Source: Salinibacterium sp. dk2585 (GTDB lineage Bacteria > Actinomycetota > Actinomycetes > Actinomycetales > Microbacteriaceae). Taken from it: DNA of 64,000 bases. The stretch spans positions 558,001 to 622,000 of the forward strand of contig NZ_CP042856.1 in NCBI RefSeq assembly GCF_008001035.1, read 5' to 3'. The translations under genes were made by a program, and so were the position numbers. The notes beneath the pieces were generated by a model. The model searched no databases, was not told where the DNA came from, and saw only the letters and a program-made list of their open reading frames with translations. Of this stretch, positions 1 through 8,514 are shown piece after piece (positions within the stretch are counted from its first letter, which is position 1; each line of letters opens with the position of its first letter).

Positions 1-2608
1 CGAAGGGCGACGCTGAGTTCGTCTCCACCTCCACGATGCGGATGCTGCGTGCCTCGACTTCGCTGACGAGCTCCGTGAGCGCGGGGAGGTCGTAGACATC
101 CTGCAGCACCTCGCGCACTGTCTCGAGCACGATGGGGAAGGTCGGGTACTTCGCCGCGACCGAGAGCAGCTGGGCGGCCCGCTGCCGCTGCTGCCACAGC
201 GGCGAGCGCCGGGCGGGGTTGTAGCGGGGCAGGAGCAGGGCGCGGGCGGCGCACTCCCTGAAGCGCGAGGCGAAGAGCGCGGAACCGCCCACCTCCCGCG
301 TCACGATGTCGCCCAGCTCGTGCGGGTCGAAGGCGAAGAGGTCGGCACCGGGCGGGGGAGCATCCGTATCGGGGATGCGCACGACGATGCCGTCATCGGC
401 GGCCATGGCACCACCGTCGATGCCGAGGGTGTCGCGGATGCGCGCGCTCACCGCCAGCGCCCAGGGGGCGTGCACCGGCATGCCGAAGGGAGAGTGCAGC
501 ACGAGCCGCCAGTCGCCGAGTTCGTCGCGGAACCGTTCGACGACGAGCGTGCGGTCGGTCGGCACGTGGCCCGTCGTCTCCTTCTGCTCGCGCACGAAGG
601 CGATGAGGTTGTTGACGGCGCGCTCGTCGAGACCCACCTCGGCGAGGCGCTCCCTCATGGCCTCCTCGCGCCCGGCTGAGAGCTGTCGCGTAAACTCGCC
701 GATCGCGCGGCCGAGCTCCGCGGGCCTCCCCAGGCCATCGCCCTTCCAGAAGGGAACCCTCCCCGGTTGCCCGAAGGCGGGGGAGACGACGACCCGGTCG
801 TGTGTGATGTCCTCGATGCGCCAACTCGTCGCCCCGAGCGCGAAGACATCGCCCACGCGCGATTCATAGACCATCTCCTCGTCGAGCTCGCCGACGCGCC
901 TGCCACCGCCCTCGTCGCCGACCATGAAGACGCCGAAGAGGCCGCGGTCGGGGATCGTGCCTCCCGACATGACTGCGAGCCGTTGCGCGCCCGGCCGGCC
1001 CGTGATCGTGCCCTTGACCCGGTCCCAGACGATGCGGGGTCGCAGCTCCGCGAATTCGTCGGAGGGATAGCGCCCGCTCAGCAGGTCGAGGGTCGCGTCG
1101 TAGGCGCTGCGAGGCAGCGAGGCGAAGGGGGCGCTGCGTCGCACTGTGTCGAACCACTCCTCCACATCGAGTTGCTCAAGGGCCACGGCGGCGACGGTCT
1201 GCTGCGCGAGGATGTCGAGGGGGTTCTGCGGAACGGCGATCTGCTCGATGAGGCCCTGCGTCATCCGCTCGGTTGCCACGGCGGAGTGCAGCAGGTCAGC
1301 CCTGTGCTTGGGGAACAGGATGCCGCGCGACACCTCGCCGACGCCGTGGCCGGCGCGCCCGATGCGCTGGAGGCCGGATGCCACGGAGGGAGGTGCCTCG
1401 ACCTGGATCACGAGGTCGACCGCCCCCATGTCGATGCCGAGCTCGAGCGAGGAGGTCGCGACGACGCAGCGCAGGCGGCCCGACTTGAGCTCGTCTTCGA
1501 TCATGGCTCGGCGCTCCTTCGAGACGGAGCCATGGTGCGCCATCGCGAGCAATCCCTGGGAACCACCCGTCTGTCCCGAGGCCCCCATCATCTGCGCTGG
1601 CGCGCTGGAGCTACGGCCGGCGCGCAGCGACGGCGCGACGCCAGCGCCGACTGAGCCTGCGAAGGAGGTTTCGGCATCTCCCCACAGCCGCTCCTCATAG
1701 ATCTCGTTCAACCGCGCGGTCAGGCGCTCAGCGAGCCGCCGCGAGTTCGCGAACACGATCGTTGACCGACACTCCAGGATGCGGTCGACGATCTCCTCCT
1801 CCACATGCGGCCAGATGGATGCCTGGGGCGCCGCGCTCGCCGTCGCACCCTCCCGCACGGGCGCGGAGCCGAGCTCGGTCATGTCGTCGACGGGCACGCT
1901 CACCGCGAGGTCGAAGCGCTTCGCCGCCTCGGGCGCAATGATCGAGACGGGTGCCGAACCCGCGAGGAAGCGCGCGATCTCCTCGCGGGGGCGCACGGTC
2001 GCCGAGAGGCCGATTCGCTGTGCCGGCTTCTCCAGCTGGGAGTCGAGTCGTTCGAGGGAGACCGCAAGGTGGGCGCCACGTTTGGTCGCCGCGACGGCGT
2101 GGATCTCGTCGACGATCACGGTGTCGACCGTGCGCAGCGTCTCCCGTGCCGAGGAGGTCAGCATCAGGTAGAGCGATTCCGGTGTCGTGATGAGGATCTC
2201 GGGCGGCGACTTCTGCAGGGCTCGCCGTTCAGCTGGCAGCGTGTCTCCAGAGCGCACGCCGACGCTGACCGCGGGCTCAGGCATCCCGAGCATTGTCGCC
2301 GTGCGCGTGATGCCGACGAGCGGCGAGCGCAGGTTGCGTTCCACGTCGACGCCGAGCGCCTTGAGTGGCGAGATATAGAGCACGCGCGTGCCCGGCGCGC
2401 GGTCTGCGGATGCCTCGGCCGCGAGTCGATCGATCGCCCAGAGGAACGCGGCCAGCGTCTTGCCGGAGCCGGTCGGCGCGACCACGAGCGCGTGCCCGCC
2501 GCCCGAAATGGCCCGCCACGCGCCATCCTGCACGGCGGTCGGCGCCGTGAAGGCACCCTCGAACCAGCCGCGCGTGGCAGGGCTGAAGAGGTCGAGGGCG
2601 GAACCCAT
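1..2608 (-). CDS. lhr: Lhr-type ATP-dependent DNA/RNA helicase (3' end outside window)
   Basis: Superfamily 2 helicase of the Lhr group, expected to unwind nucleic acid during DNA repair. The frame runs without a stop to the left window edge, so about 869 codons are visible. Reading from the chosen start, Walker A APTGSGKT lies at about residues 44-51 and the DEIH box of motif II at about 167-170, which is typical of Lhr rather than DEAD-box enzymes. The visible part ends in the sequence VEARSIRIVEVE, a stretch I recognise from the Lhr core region; bacterial Lhr proteins often reach about 1500 residues, so a long C-terminal part is probably missing. ATG at 2608 is preferred because a GAGG lies 9 nt upstream; the in-frame ATG at 2617 abuts that GAGG directly. 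Divergent from the DUF4916 gene. Confidence 0.9.
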   Translation of the reverse strand, partial: MGSALDLFSPATRGWFEGAFTAPTAVQDGAWRAISGGGHALVVAPTGSGKTLAAFLWAIDRLAAEASADRAPGTRVLYISPLKALGVDVERNLRSPLVGITRTATMLGMPEPAVSVGVRSGDTLPAERRALQKSPPEILITTPESLYLMLTSSARETLRTVDTVIVDEIHAVAATKRGAHLAVSLERLDSQLEKPAQRIGLSATVRPREEIARFLAGSAPVSIIAPEAAKRFDLAVSVPVDDMTELGSAPVREGATASAAPQASIWPHVEEEIVDRILECRSTIVFANSRRLAERLTARLNEIYEERLWGDAETSFAGSVGAGVAPSLRAGRSSSAPAQMMGASGQTGGSQGLLAMAHHGSVSKERRAMIEDELKSGRLRCVVATSSLELGIDMGAVDLVIQVEAPPSVASGLQRIGRAGHGVGEVSRGILFPKHRADLLHSAVATERMTQGLIEQIAVPQNPLDILAQQTVAAVALEQLDVEEWFDTVRRSAPFASLPRSAYDATLDLLSGRYPSDEFAELRPRIVWDRVKGTITGRPGAQRLAVMSGGTIPDRGLFGVFMVGDEGGGRRVGELDEEMVYESRVGDVFALGATSWRIEDITHDRVVVSPAFGQPGRVPFWKGDGLGRPAELGRAIGEFTRQLSAGREEAMRERLAEVGLDERAVNNLIAFVREQKETTGHVPTDRTLVVERFRDELGDWRLVLHSPFGMPVHAPWALAVSARIRDTLGIDGGAMAADDGIVVRIPDTDAPPPGADLFAFDPHELGDIVTREVGGSALFASRFRECAARALLLPRYNPARRSPLWQQRQRAAQLLSVAAKYPTFPIVLETVREVLQDVYDLPALTELVSEVEARSIRIVEVETNSASPF

Positions 2609-2669
2609 GTCATTCATCCTCGCCGACACCACTGACAGTTTCGCCCCTTGCAGTGGGACAGAATGAAGC

Positions 2670-3212
2670 ATGAGCTCAACCGGAACCCCCGACCCTGGCA
2701 ATGCGTGGCTCTCCGATGTCGAGATGCTCGAACTGCGACGGCGGATGCCGATCCTCTATGTCGAGGCGGTGCCGGTGAGAGTCGACCCACTCGGGATCGT
2801 GACGCAGGTCGGCGTGCTGCTGCGGGCATCCGTCACGGGGGAGATGACGCGCACACTCGTCTCCGGCCGCGTCATGTACGGCGAGACCGTGCGGGAGGCG
2901 CTGTTCCGCCATCTCGAAAAGGACCTCGGGCCGATGGCGTTCCCGCAGCTGCCCGCGAGCCCCGTGCCCTTCACGGTCGCCGAGTACTTTCCCATGCCGG
3001 GCATAAGCCCGTACACGGATGACCGGCAGCACGCCGTCTCGCTCGCCTACGTTGTGCCCATCACGGGAACGTGTGAGCCGCGGCAGGACGCCCTCGAGAT
3101 CACGTGGATGACGCCCGAGGAGGCGACGAGCTACATCGTCGCCGACGAGATGGAGGGCGGGCGTGCGACGCTCATGCGCGCGGCGCTCGCCCACGTGGGA
3201 GTGCTCCCCTAG
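2670..3212 (+). CDS. DUF4916 Nudix-like protein with degenerate Nudix box
   Basis: A 180-residue soluble protein of the actinobacterial DUF4916 group, which has the Nudix hydrolase fold. The Nudix-box position (about residues 66-88) reads SGRVMYGE...REALFRHLEKDLG. The canonical REUXEEXG becomes RHLEKDLG, so two of the glutamates expected to bind metal are replaced by Lys and Asp and another by His. Pyrophosphohydrolase activity is therefore uncertain. The conserved stretches AEYFPMPG and RQHAVSLAYVVP support the family call. The start is ATG; a CAGAAT hexamer 5 nt upstream could be the -10 of a near-leaderless transcript, but this is weak. It converges with the acetyltransferase, only 4 nt separating the stop codons. 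Substrate unknown. Confidence 0.75.
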   Translation: MSSTGTPDPGNAWLSDVEMLELRRRMPILYVEAVPVRVDPLGIVTQVGVLLRASVTGEMTRTLVSGRVMYGETVREALFRHLEKDLGPMAFPQLPASPVPFTVAEYFPMPGISPYTDDRQHAVSLAYVVPITGTCEPRQDALEITWMTPEEATSYIVADEMEGGRATLMRAALAHVGVLP

Positions 3213-3216
3213 GCGA

Positions 3217-3720
3217 CTACCGCACGAAGCGCACCTCGACGAGGTCTTCGCCGAGCAGCTGGTGCACCTCTTCCGCGCCGTCGAGCACCATGCCGTTCCG
3301 CTTGTAGAAGGCGTGCGCGCGCGGGTTGTCTTTCGCGACCCACAGGTAGCCGGGGTTCGAGCCGCAGGCGGCGTCGAAGAGCTTCTGCCCGATGCCGGTG
3401 CCCTGGTATTTCGCGAGCAGGTAGATGAAGTAGAGCTCGCGCTCGCGGGGCGGGTTCTCGTCGCGGGCCGGGCCCGAGCCGACGAATCCCACGATCTCGC
3501 CGTCGACGAGGGCGGCGAACTGGTTGTATTCCTCGCCCCTCGTCGCCATGCGAGACCACAGCTCGGCCATGCGGCGCGGCGAGAGATTCTCGAGCGCGGC
3601 CTTGCTGATGAGAGTGTCGTAGGTCTCGTGCCAGCAGGTGGCGTGCACGCGTCCGAGGTCTTCGACATCGGAATCGCGGACGGGACGGATCAGTACTTCG
3701 GCAACTTCGTTGGTGCTCAT
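3217..3720 (-). CDS. GNAT family N-acetyltransferase
   Basis: A 167-residue acetyltransferase of the GNAT fold that would transfer acetyl from acetyl-CoA to an amine substrate. The acetyl-CoA pyrophosphate loop is visible as QGTGIG at about residues 106-111, followed by the helix QKLFDAA. The C-terminal part LWVAKDNPRAHAFYKRNG is the standard GNAT motif B region. The start at 3720 (MSTNEVAEV) is chosen because the frame upstream, open to 3942, has no family character. Closely related sequences are often annotated as RimI-like, but the substrate cannot be read from sequence. Between it and the helicase upstream lies a terminator-like hairpin, so it is probably transcribed alone. Confidence 0.85.
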   Translation of the reverse strand: MSTNEVAEVLIRPVRDSDVEDLGRVHATCWHETYDTLISKAALENLSPRRMAELWSRMATRGEEYNQFAALVDGEIVGFVGSGPARDENPPRERELYFIYLLAKYQGTGIGQKLFDAACGSNPGYLWVAKDNPRAHAFYKRNGMVLDGAEEVHQLLGEDLVEVRFVR

Positions 3721-3896
3721 GCCCGAGAGCCTAGGACGCGCGGCGCCCCACGCGAAATCGGCCGTCGCCCCGGCGCGATCCGGGGCTGGGACGCGCGGTT
3801 TCTGATGCACTTTCCCGGCGGCATCCGGTGTGTCCTCAGTCTCCGGCCCGTGTCGCAGCCAAAAGTGCATCAGACACCGCAGCCGCCGCGCACAGA

Positions 3897-3934
3897 AGGG
3901 GCGGATGCAACGGCACTCCGTCGCATCCGCCCCT
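3897..3934 (-). terminator. Terminator-like hairpin after DEAD-box helicase, built from an inverted GCATCCG pair
   Basis: Perfect 12-bp arms AGGGGCGGATGC and GCATCCGCCCCT are separated by 14 nt that contain a further ACGG/CCGT pairing. The structure starts 14 nt after the helicase stop codon. On the minus strand it is followed by TCTGTG, so the U-tract is poor. The core of both arms is the GCATCCG/CGGATGC word common in this window. Confidence 0.65.
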
Positions 3935-3948
3935 CCTGTCAAGCGGTG

Positions 3949-5484
3949 TTAGCCCTGTGCCCGGCGTCCGGCGCGGCGCTGGCCACCAGCTGCGGCGGAC
4001 GGCGTCGAGGTGCTGTAGCTCGTGGTGCTGCGGGTGCGCGGCGCGTGCGACGCGGAGCCCGAGCCGGCGCGGGCCGGGCGGCCCTGGCCGCTGCGAGCCC
4101 CACTGCGTGCGGCATCCGTTGAACCGGCGCGGGCGGGACGTCCCGAACGCGTCGAGTCGCTGCCGCTGGCGGCGGCGGGGCGTCCCGAACGGTCGCGGCG
4201 GGGTGCGCCGGTGCCCTCGGAGCGGGCGGCACGCTTGCGCTGCGCGTTGGCGCCCTGCGAGCGTCCGCCACCCTGGGGCTGCTCCTGGCGCGGCACGGGC
4301 TTGACGTATGCCGCGACCTCGCCGACGAGCGAGACAACGGCGGGGGACTCGGATGTCACACGCTGCGCCTGCACGTCGATGGCCGCCTTGCGCAGCAGCG
4401 CGAGCGTGTCCTTCTTCTGCGCGGGCGTCATGAGCGTCACGACGTCACCAGACTCGCCGGCGCGGGCGGTGCGACCACTGCGGTGCAGGTAGGCCTTGTG
4501 CTCGGCGGGCGGGTCGACGTGGATGACGAGTTCGACGTTGTCGACGTGCACGCCGCGAGCCGCGACATCCGTGGCCACAAGCACCTTGGCGCTGCCATCG
4601 CTGAAGGCCGCGAGGTTGCGGTCACGCGCGGGCTGCGAGAGGTTGCCGTGCAGATCGACGGCCGGGATGCCCGACTCGGTGAGCTGCTTGGCGAGCTTCT
4701 TGGCGTGGTGCTTGGTGCGCATGAAGAGGATGCGACGGCCGGTGCCCGAGGCGAGGGTGCGCACGAGGGCGGTCTTCGCCTCGGCGCTGTCGACCTCGAA
4801 GAGGTGGTGGGTCATGTCGGCGACGTGCGAGGTGGCCTCGTCGACCGAGTGGAGCACCTCGTTGTGGAGGAAGCGCCTGACGAGCTTGTCCACGCCGTTG
4901 TCGAGCGTCGCGCTGAAGAGCAGGCGCTGGCCGTTCTGGGGGGTCTTGTCGAGGATGCGCGTGACGACGGGCAGGAAGCCGAGGTCGGCCATGTGGTCGG
5001 CCTCGTCGAGCACCGTGATCTCGACGGCGTCGAGCGAGACGAATCCCTGCTTCATGAGGTCCTCGAGACGACCAGGGCAGGCCACGACGATGTCGACGCC
5101 GGCCTTGAGCGCGGCGACCTGGCGCTGCTGCGAAACGCCACCGAAGATCGTGGTCGTCTTCAGCCCGTAGGCCTCGGCGAGCGGGTCGATGACGGCGCTG
5201 ATCTGCGTTGCGAGCTCGCGGGTGGGGGCGAGCACGAGTCCGAGCGGACGGCCCGGACGGCGCTTGCCGCCGGCGAGGTCACCGCCGAGGCGCGCGACCA
5301 TGGGGATGGAGAAGGCGAGCGTCTTGCCCGAGCCGGTCTTGCCGCGGCCGAGCACGTCGCGACCCGCCAGCGTGTCGGGGAGCGTGTCGACCTGGATGGG
5401 GAACGCCGTCGTCTTGCCGACCTTCTCGAGGGCGGTGACGAGGGCTGCGGGCACGCCGAGCGCGCCGAAGGTGATGTCAGTCAA
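3949..5484 (-). CDS. DEAD-box ATP-dependent RNA helicase
   Basis: RNA helicase of the DEAD-box family (RhlE/CsdA-like core), which remodels structured RNA, for example in ribosome assembly or cold adaptation. From the TTG start at 5484 it has 511 residues: Q-motif FPIQ 28-31, motif I GKTGSGKT 48-55, motif Ia PTRELA about 87-92, motif II DEAD 160-163, motif III SAT 191-193, motif VI HRSGRTAR about 334-341. Residues from about 400 to the end form a low-complexity Arg/Gly/Ser/Ala tail with repeated GRPARAG units, a usual RNA-binding extension. TTG is chosen because the conserved N-terminus MTDITFGALG begins there; the frame stays open far upstream into an unrelated gene's antisense. A terminator-like hairpin follows the stop. 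Confidence 0.92.
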   Translation of the reverse strand: MTDITFGALGVPAALVTALEKVGKTTAFPIQVDTLPDTLAGRDVLGRGKTGSGKTLAFSIPMVARLGGDLAGGKRRPGRPLGLVLAPTRELATQISAVIDPLAEAYGLKTTTIFGGVSQQRQVAALKAGVDIVVACPGRLEDLMKQGFVSLDAVEITVLDEADHMADLGFLPVVTRILDKTPQNGQRLLFSATLDNGVDKLVRRFLHNEVLHSVDEATSHVADMTHHLFEVDSAEAKTALVRTLASGTGRRILFMRTKHHAKKLAKQLTESGIPAVDLHGNLSQPARDRNLAAFSDGSAKVLVATDVAARGVHVDNVELVIHVDPPAEHKAYLHRSGRTARAGESGDVVTLMTPAQKKDTLALLRKAAIDVQAQRVTSESPAVVSLVGEVAAYVKPVPRQEQPQGGGRSQGANAQRKRAARSEGTGAPRRDRSGRPAAASGSDSTRSGRPARAGSTDAARSGARSGQGRPARAGSGSASHAPRTRSTTSYSTSTPSAAAGGQRRAGRRAQG

Positions 5485-5697
5485 AGTGTTTCTTTCATGC
5501 AGGCCCGAGTGTGGCCAGCGCACCGCGCTGAGGAGACCGGGACAATGGGCGAAGGTGGCGATGGCCACATCCGTTCGCCGTAAGAAGATGTCAACCAGGT
5601 GTGGTGAGTGATGCGTTCTACGACGCAGGGAACACGTGAAACGCGTTCGCAAGTAACACCACCATAGCAGTGCGAGCCTGGGCGATACGATTCCCGG
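5485..5697. other. Divergent intergenic region between DEAD-box helicase and ComB-like gene
   Basis: About 213 bp without a gene. On the plus strand TACGAT (5686-5691) lies 6 nt before the GTG of the ComB-like gene, the geometry of a leaderless transcript. On the minus strand an extended -10-like TGCTATGGT (TATGGT at 5666-5661) would give the helicase a leader of about 170 nt; long leaders are common for cold-inducible RNA helicases, but this assignment is weak. Confidence 0.3.
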
Positions 5698-6210
5698 GTG
5701 AATGACGCCGCTTCCCGCCCCGATTCCCAGCACTCCTACCAGGTCCGTTTCGACTGGGGCCACACGGGCGCGGCGGCGATCGTCGATGGTGCGGACGCGA
5801 TCGTCTGGGTCGATGAGCTCGGCGAGAGCGAGGTTCCGGATGTCGCGGCCGCCGTCGTCGCGGGAGGCATCGCCAACGCGGCCGCCGTCGCCGACTGGGT
5901 CATCGCCAAGCAGGCGGAGCGCGGCGACCGCTTCCGCATCGCGGTGGTCGCCGCCGGCGCCTCGCGCGACGGGGAACTGCGGTTCGCCGTCGAGGACCTC
6001 CTCGGTGCGGGCGCCGTCATCGACGCCCTGACCGCCGTCGGAATCGACCACAACTCACCTGAGGCGGCCGCAGCATCCGCCGCCTACGAGGGGCTGCGCC
6101 GGGCGGTGAAGCACTTGGTCGGCGCGTCGGTGTCAGCGCGCGAGCTGGGCGGTGTGCGGCCCGACTTCACTCCGTCGACGGATGTCCCGGTGCTCCGCGA
6201 CTTCGCCTGA
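5698..6210 (+). CDS. ComB-like protein (2-phosphosulfolactate phosphatase family)
   Basis: A 170-residue protein that resembles the actinobacterial branch of the ComB (2-phosphosulfolactate phosphatase) family. The N-terminal YQVRFDWG followed by a GADAIVWVDEL segment and the Ala/Val-rich VAAAVVAGG stretch match that family's start, and FRIAVVAAGASRDGELRFAVEDLLGAGAVIDAL its central part. In methanogens ComB makes sulfolactate for coenzyme M; actinobacteria lack that pathway, so the true substrate here is unknown. The start is GTG at 5698, with TACGAT 6 nt upstream suggesting a leaderless mRNA. It converges with the SprT-like gene, stop codons 10 nt apart. No pathway neighbours are visible. 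Confidence 0.6.
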   Translation: MNDAASRPDSQHSYQVRFDWGHTGAAAIVDGADAIVWVDELGESEVPDVAAAVVAGGIANAAAVADWVIAKQAERGDRFRIAVVAAGASRDGELRFAVEDLLGAGAVIDALTAVGIDHNSPEAAAASAAYEGLRRAVKHLVGASVSARELGGVRPDFTPSTDVPVLRDFA

Positions 6211-6220
6211 GCAAGCCTCC

Positions 6221-6673
6221 TCAACCCGCCTTGCGGCTCCACGCGATCGCGTGCCTGGGGTTGAACCCCCGCGCGCACTTGCCGCACGACTGCACGCGCT
6301 TCGGCTCACGATGTCGGTAATACACGTGCCCGCCGGGGCACTGTCCGACCCAGGGGGCGAGGTGGTCGGCGGTCGGGCCGTCGTGCGTGGTCTTGCCGAC
6401 GTAGCCGAGTTCGGCGGCCACCTTCTTCCACTTCGGTCCGTGGCCTGTGCCGGGGCCCGCGATCGCGTGGGCCACCTCATGCAGCAGCACCTGGTGGATG
6501 TCGTCGTCCTCGAACATCCCTGCGAGGTGGCGTGACACCGTGATGCGCTTGTCGCTGTAGTTGCACAGCCCGGCCCGGCGCCGCGCGTGGTCGAAGTCGA
6601 AGGTCCACGAGGGGTCGAGGTGCAGGGCGATGAGGGCGTTCGCCCACACGCGCACTCGAGCCAGGTCTGCCAC
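6221..6673 (-). CDS. SprT-like zinc metalloprotein
   Basis: About 150 residues with a SprT/Spartan-type zinc-metalloprotease fold. The active-site motif HEVAH lies at residues 65-69 and the probable third zinc ligand is H78 in TGHGPKWKK. A C-terminal zinc-ribbon-like part follows: CPGGHVYYR at about 112-120 and CGKC at 130-133. In Spartan/SprT proteins such a core cleaves DNA-bound proteins, but small bacterial members are uncharacterised. The start is uncertain: GTG at 6673 avoids overlap with the upstream gene, while an in-frame ATG at 6739 would overlap its end by 53 nt. It is the last gene of a minus-strand run with the TPR-like gene, 13 nt away. Confidence 0.75.
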   Translation of the reverse strand: MADLARVRVWANALIALHLDPSWTFDFDHARRRAGLCNYSDKRITVSRHLAGMFEDDDIHQVLLHEVAHAIAGPGTGHGPKWKKVAAELGYVGKTTHDGPTADHLAPWVGQCPGGHVYYRHREPKRVQSCGKCARGFNPRHAIAWSRKAG

Positions 6674-6686
6674 GGGATGCTGCGGT

Positions 6687-7238
6687 TCAGTGGTTCGGGT
6701 CGGCGCCTTGGCTGCGCTGCACGGCCGGGTCGTCGACATATGACTCCGCGATCGCGGTCGCCATCATGGCGTTGTCGACGTCGGCGGCACTCGCGCCGAT
6801 GCGCACGCGGATCGTGACGGCGCCGCGGAAGTCGATCAGGGCCGCCTTGTACTCGCCGAGTTCGAACTGCACACGGCCGCGCTCGAGCAGCGCCCGCGCC
6901 TCGATCTCGGCCCATTCGTGCGCTCGCGCCTCATCGACGCAGGAGTTCAGTTCCACGAGGGCCGGCTCGAGCTTGCCGAGGTCGCGCTGCACCATGGCAC
7001 GACGGATGCGCGCCATGCAGATCTCGTCGCGGGTGGTCGAGAAGCGGGCGGTGCGGAGGGTCTGGTTCGCGAGCTCCCAGGCCTCGTCGAGGCGGCCGAC
7101 GAGGCGCAGCAGTTCCACCTTCTCGTTGAGGGCGAAGGAACTGCGCAGTTCGCCGAGTTCTTCAAGGCGCGCGGCGGCGCCGTTCAGGTCGACCTTCTCG
7201 CGAAGGGTGGTTGGGTCGTAGCCCAGGATGATGCTCAC
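6687..7238 (-). CDS. TPR-like helical repeat protein
   Basis: A 183-residue, all-helical protein. Paired-helix units such as LLRLVGRLDEAWELANQTL, RAMVQRDLGKLEPALVELN and GRVQFELGEYKAALIDFRGA have the Gly/Tyr/Ala spacing of tetratricopeptide repeats, so a protein-binding role is likely. No catalytic motif is seen. GTG at 7238 (MSIILGYDPTT) is preferred: a GGGG lies about 8 nt upstream, and the longer open frame reaches back into the sugar dehydrogenase gene. It sits 28 nt after the sugar dehydrogenase and 13 nt before the SprT-like gene, so the three may share a transcript. Function unknown. Confidence 0.7.
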   Translation of the reverse strand: MSIILGYDPTTLREKVDLNGAAARLEELGELRSSFALNEKVELLRLVGRLDEAWELANQTLRTARFSTTRDEICMARIRRAMVQRDLGKLEPALVELNSCVDEARAHEWAEIEARALLERGRVQFELGEYKAALIDFRGAVTIRVRIGASAADVDNAMMATAIAESYVDDPAVQRSQGADPNH

Positions 7239-7266
7239 GTGCTGCCCCGATCGGTTTCGTCTCAGG

Positions 7267-8421
7267 TTATCCCGGCTGCTGGCCAGCAAGCTGGATCTGC
7301 AACAGCTTGTCATCGCCTTCGCGGGGTGAGCCGCGCCCGTCGGTGTTGTTGGTGAGCACCCAGAGCGTTCCGTCAGGTCCGGGAATGGCGTCGCGCAGGC
7401 GTCCATATTCTCCCGCGAAGTAGGGAGCGGCATCCACGGATTCGAGTCCGACGACGATGCCCCAGAGGGTCTCGCCGCGGAGGGCGGCCATCAAGAGGGT
7501 GTCGTGCGTGTGGGCGAGTCCCGAGGGGCTCGCCTCGTCGGTCGACCAGTGGCGGATCGGGTTGACGAAACCCTCGGTGTCGGCGATGCCCTCGACGACG
7601 GGCCAGCCGTAGTCCTGGCCCGCGACGATGATGTTGAGCTCGTCCCAGGTGTTCTGCCCGAACTCGCTCGCGTACATGGTGCCGTCGTCGCCCCACGCGA
7701 TGCCCTGCGGGTTTCGGTGGCCGATGCTGTGCACGACGGAGCCCCAGGGCGCATCCGGTGGCGTGCCGCCCTCAGGGGTCATGCGCAGGATCTTGCCGCC
7801 GAGCGAGGCCGGGTCGCGCGCCAGGTTTGGTCGGCCCGCGTCGCCTGCAGTCGCGTAGAGCATGCCGTCCGGCCCGAATGCGATGCGCCCGCCGTTGTGG
7901 TTGCCGGCCTTGGGGATGCCCGCGAGCACCACCTCCGCCGTGCCCAACTCGAGTGAGCCTGCCGACCCGAGGAGTGGCATCCGCACGATCCGGTTGTCGG
8001 ATGCCGCCGTGAGGTAGGCATAGAGCCACGCAGTGTCGCCCTGCCGCAGTGTGGCGAGGCCGAGCAACCCGCCCTCCCCGCCGGGTGACACCCCCGGCAC
8101 GGTGCCCGCGTCGCGGAGTGCGCCCTCGGCCGTGAGCTCGCGAACCTTCGCCGTGTCACGCTCGCTGACGAGCGCCGAGCCGCCCGGCACCGTCTCCTCG
8201 TCGAGGCGCACGACCGACCAGGGCGCGTTGAGGCCTTGCGCGAGCACCGTGGCCGCCCCCGTCGGTGCGACGGGGCCCTCGAGGCTGGGCTCGGCGCTCA
8301 ACGAGGGGCTGGGGCTGCTCGGGGCCGGCGTCGGGGCAGGCGCGGGTTCGGCGCACCCTGCGAGCACGAGCGATGCCGCGAGCACCCCGCCCGCTACCGC
8401 TCGCGCGTGCCGTGTCGCCAT
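7267..8421 (-). CDS. Lipoprotein PQQ-dependent sugar dehydrogenase-like protein
   Basis: A secreted lipoprotein of the glucose/sorbosone dehydrogenase family (soluble quinoprotein six-bladed propeller) expected to oxidise a sugar or aldehyde outside the cell. The N-terminus has a basic region, a hydrophobic stretch and lipobox LVLAGC with Cys23, then a Pro/Ser/Ala-rich linker to about residue 55. Family motifs follow in order: GGEGGLLGLA, NHNGGRIAFGPDG, GHRNPQGIAW and SEFGQNTWDELN. ATG at 8421 is chosen because TAGCGT ends exactly 7 nt before it, which suggests a leaderless mRNA; a GTG at 8430 is in frame but lies inside that hexamer region. No PQQ synthesis genes are nearby, so the cofactor is an inference from the family. 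Confidence 0.85.
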   Translation of the reverse strand: MATRHARAVAGGVLAASLVLAGCAEPAPAPTPAPSSPSPSLSAEPSLEGPVAPTGAATVLAQGLNAPWSVVRLDEETVPGGSALVSERDTAKVRELTAEGALRDAGTVPGVSPGGEGGLLGLATLRQGDTAWLYAYLTAASDNRIVRMPLLGSAGSLELGTAEVVLAGIPKAGNHNGGRIAFGPDGMLYATAGDAGRPNLARDPASLGGKILRMTPEGGTPPDAPWGSVVHSIGHRNPQGIAWGDDGTMYASEFGQNTWDELNIIVAGQDYGWPVVEGIADTEGFVNPIRHWSTDEASPSGLAHTHDTLLMAALRGETLWGIVVGLESVDAAPYFAGEYGRLRDAIPGPDGTLWVLTNNTDGRGSPREGDDKLLQIQLAGQQPG

Positions 8422-8428
8422 GCGCTGC

Positions 8429-8434
8429 ACGCTA
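8429..8434 (-). promoter_or_regulatory. -10 element of a leaderless promoter for the sugar dehydrogenase
   Basis: TAGCGT on the minus strand ends 7 nt before the ATG at 8421, so transcription would start at or next to the start codon. No clear -35 hexamer was found. The same geometry is seen at glmS, truA and coaA. Confidence 0.5.
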
Positions 8435-8514
8435 CCCCCGGAACCATCGTGCCGAAACTCTCGCTCGTTCCAATGCGCCCCAGGGCGTATGGGCAGGGCA
8501 ACTTCGCGAAGCGC

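Noticed and set aside
5698-6210. Coenzyme M biosynthesis from the ComB-like gene
   Set aside because: No ComA, ComC or other pathway genes are near, and actinobacteria are not known to make coenzyme M this way.
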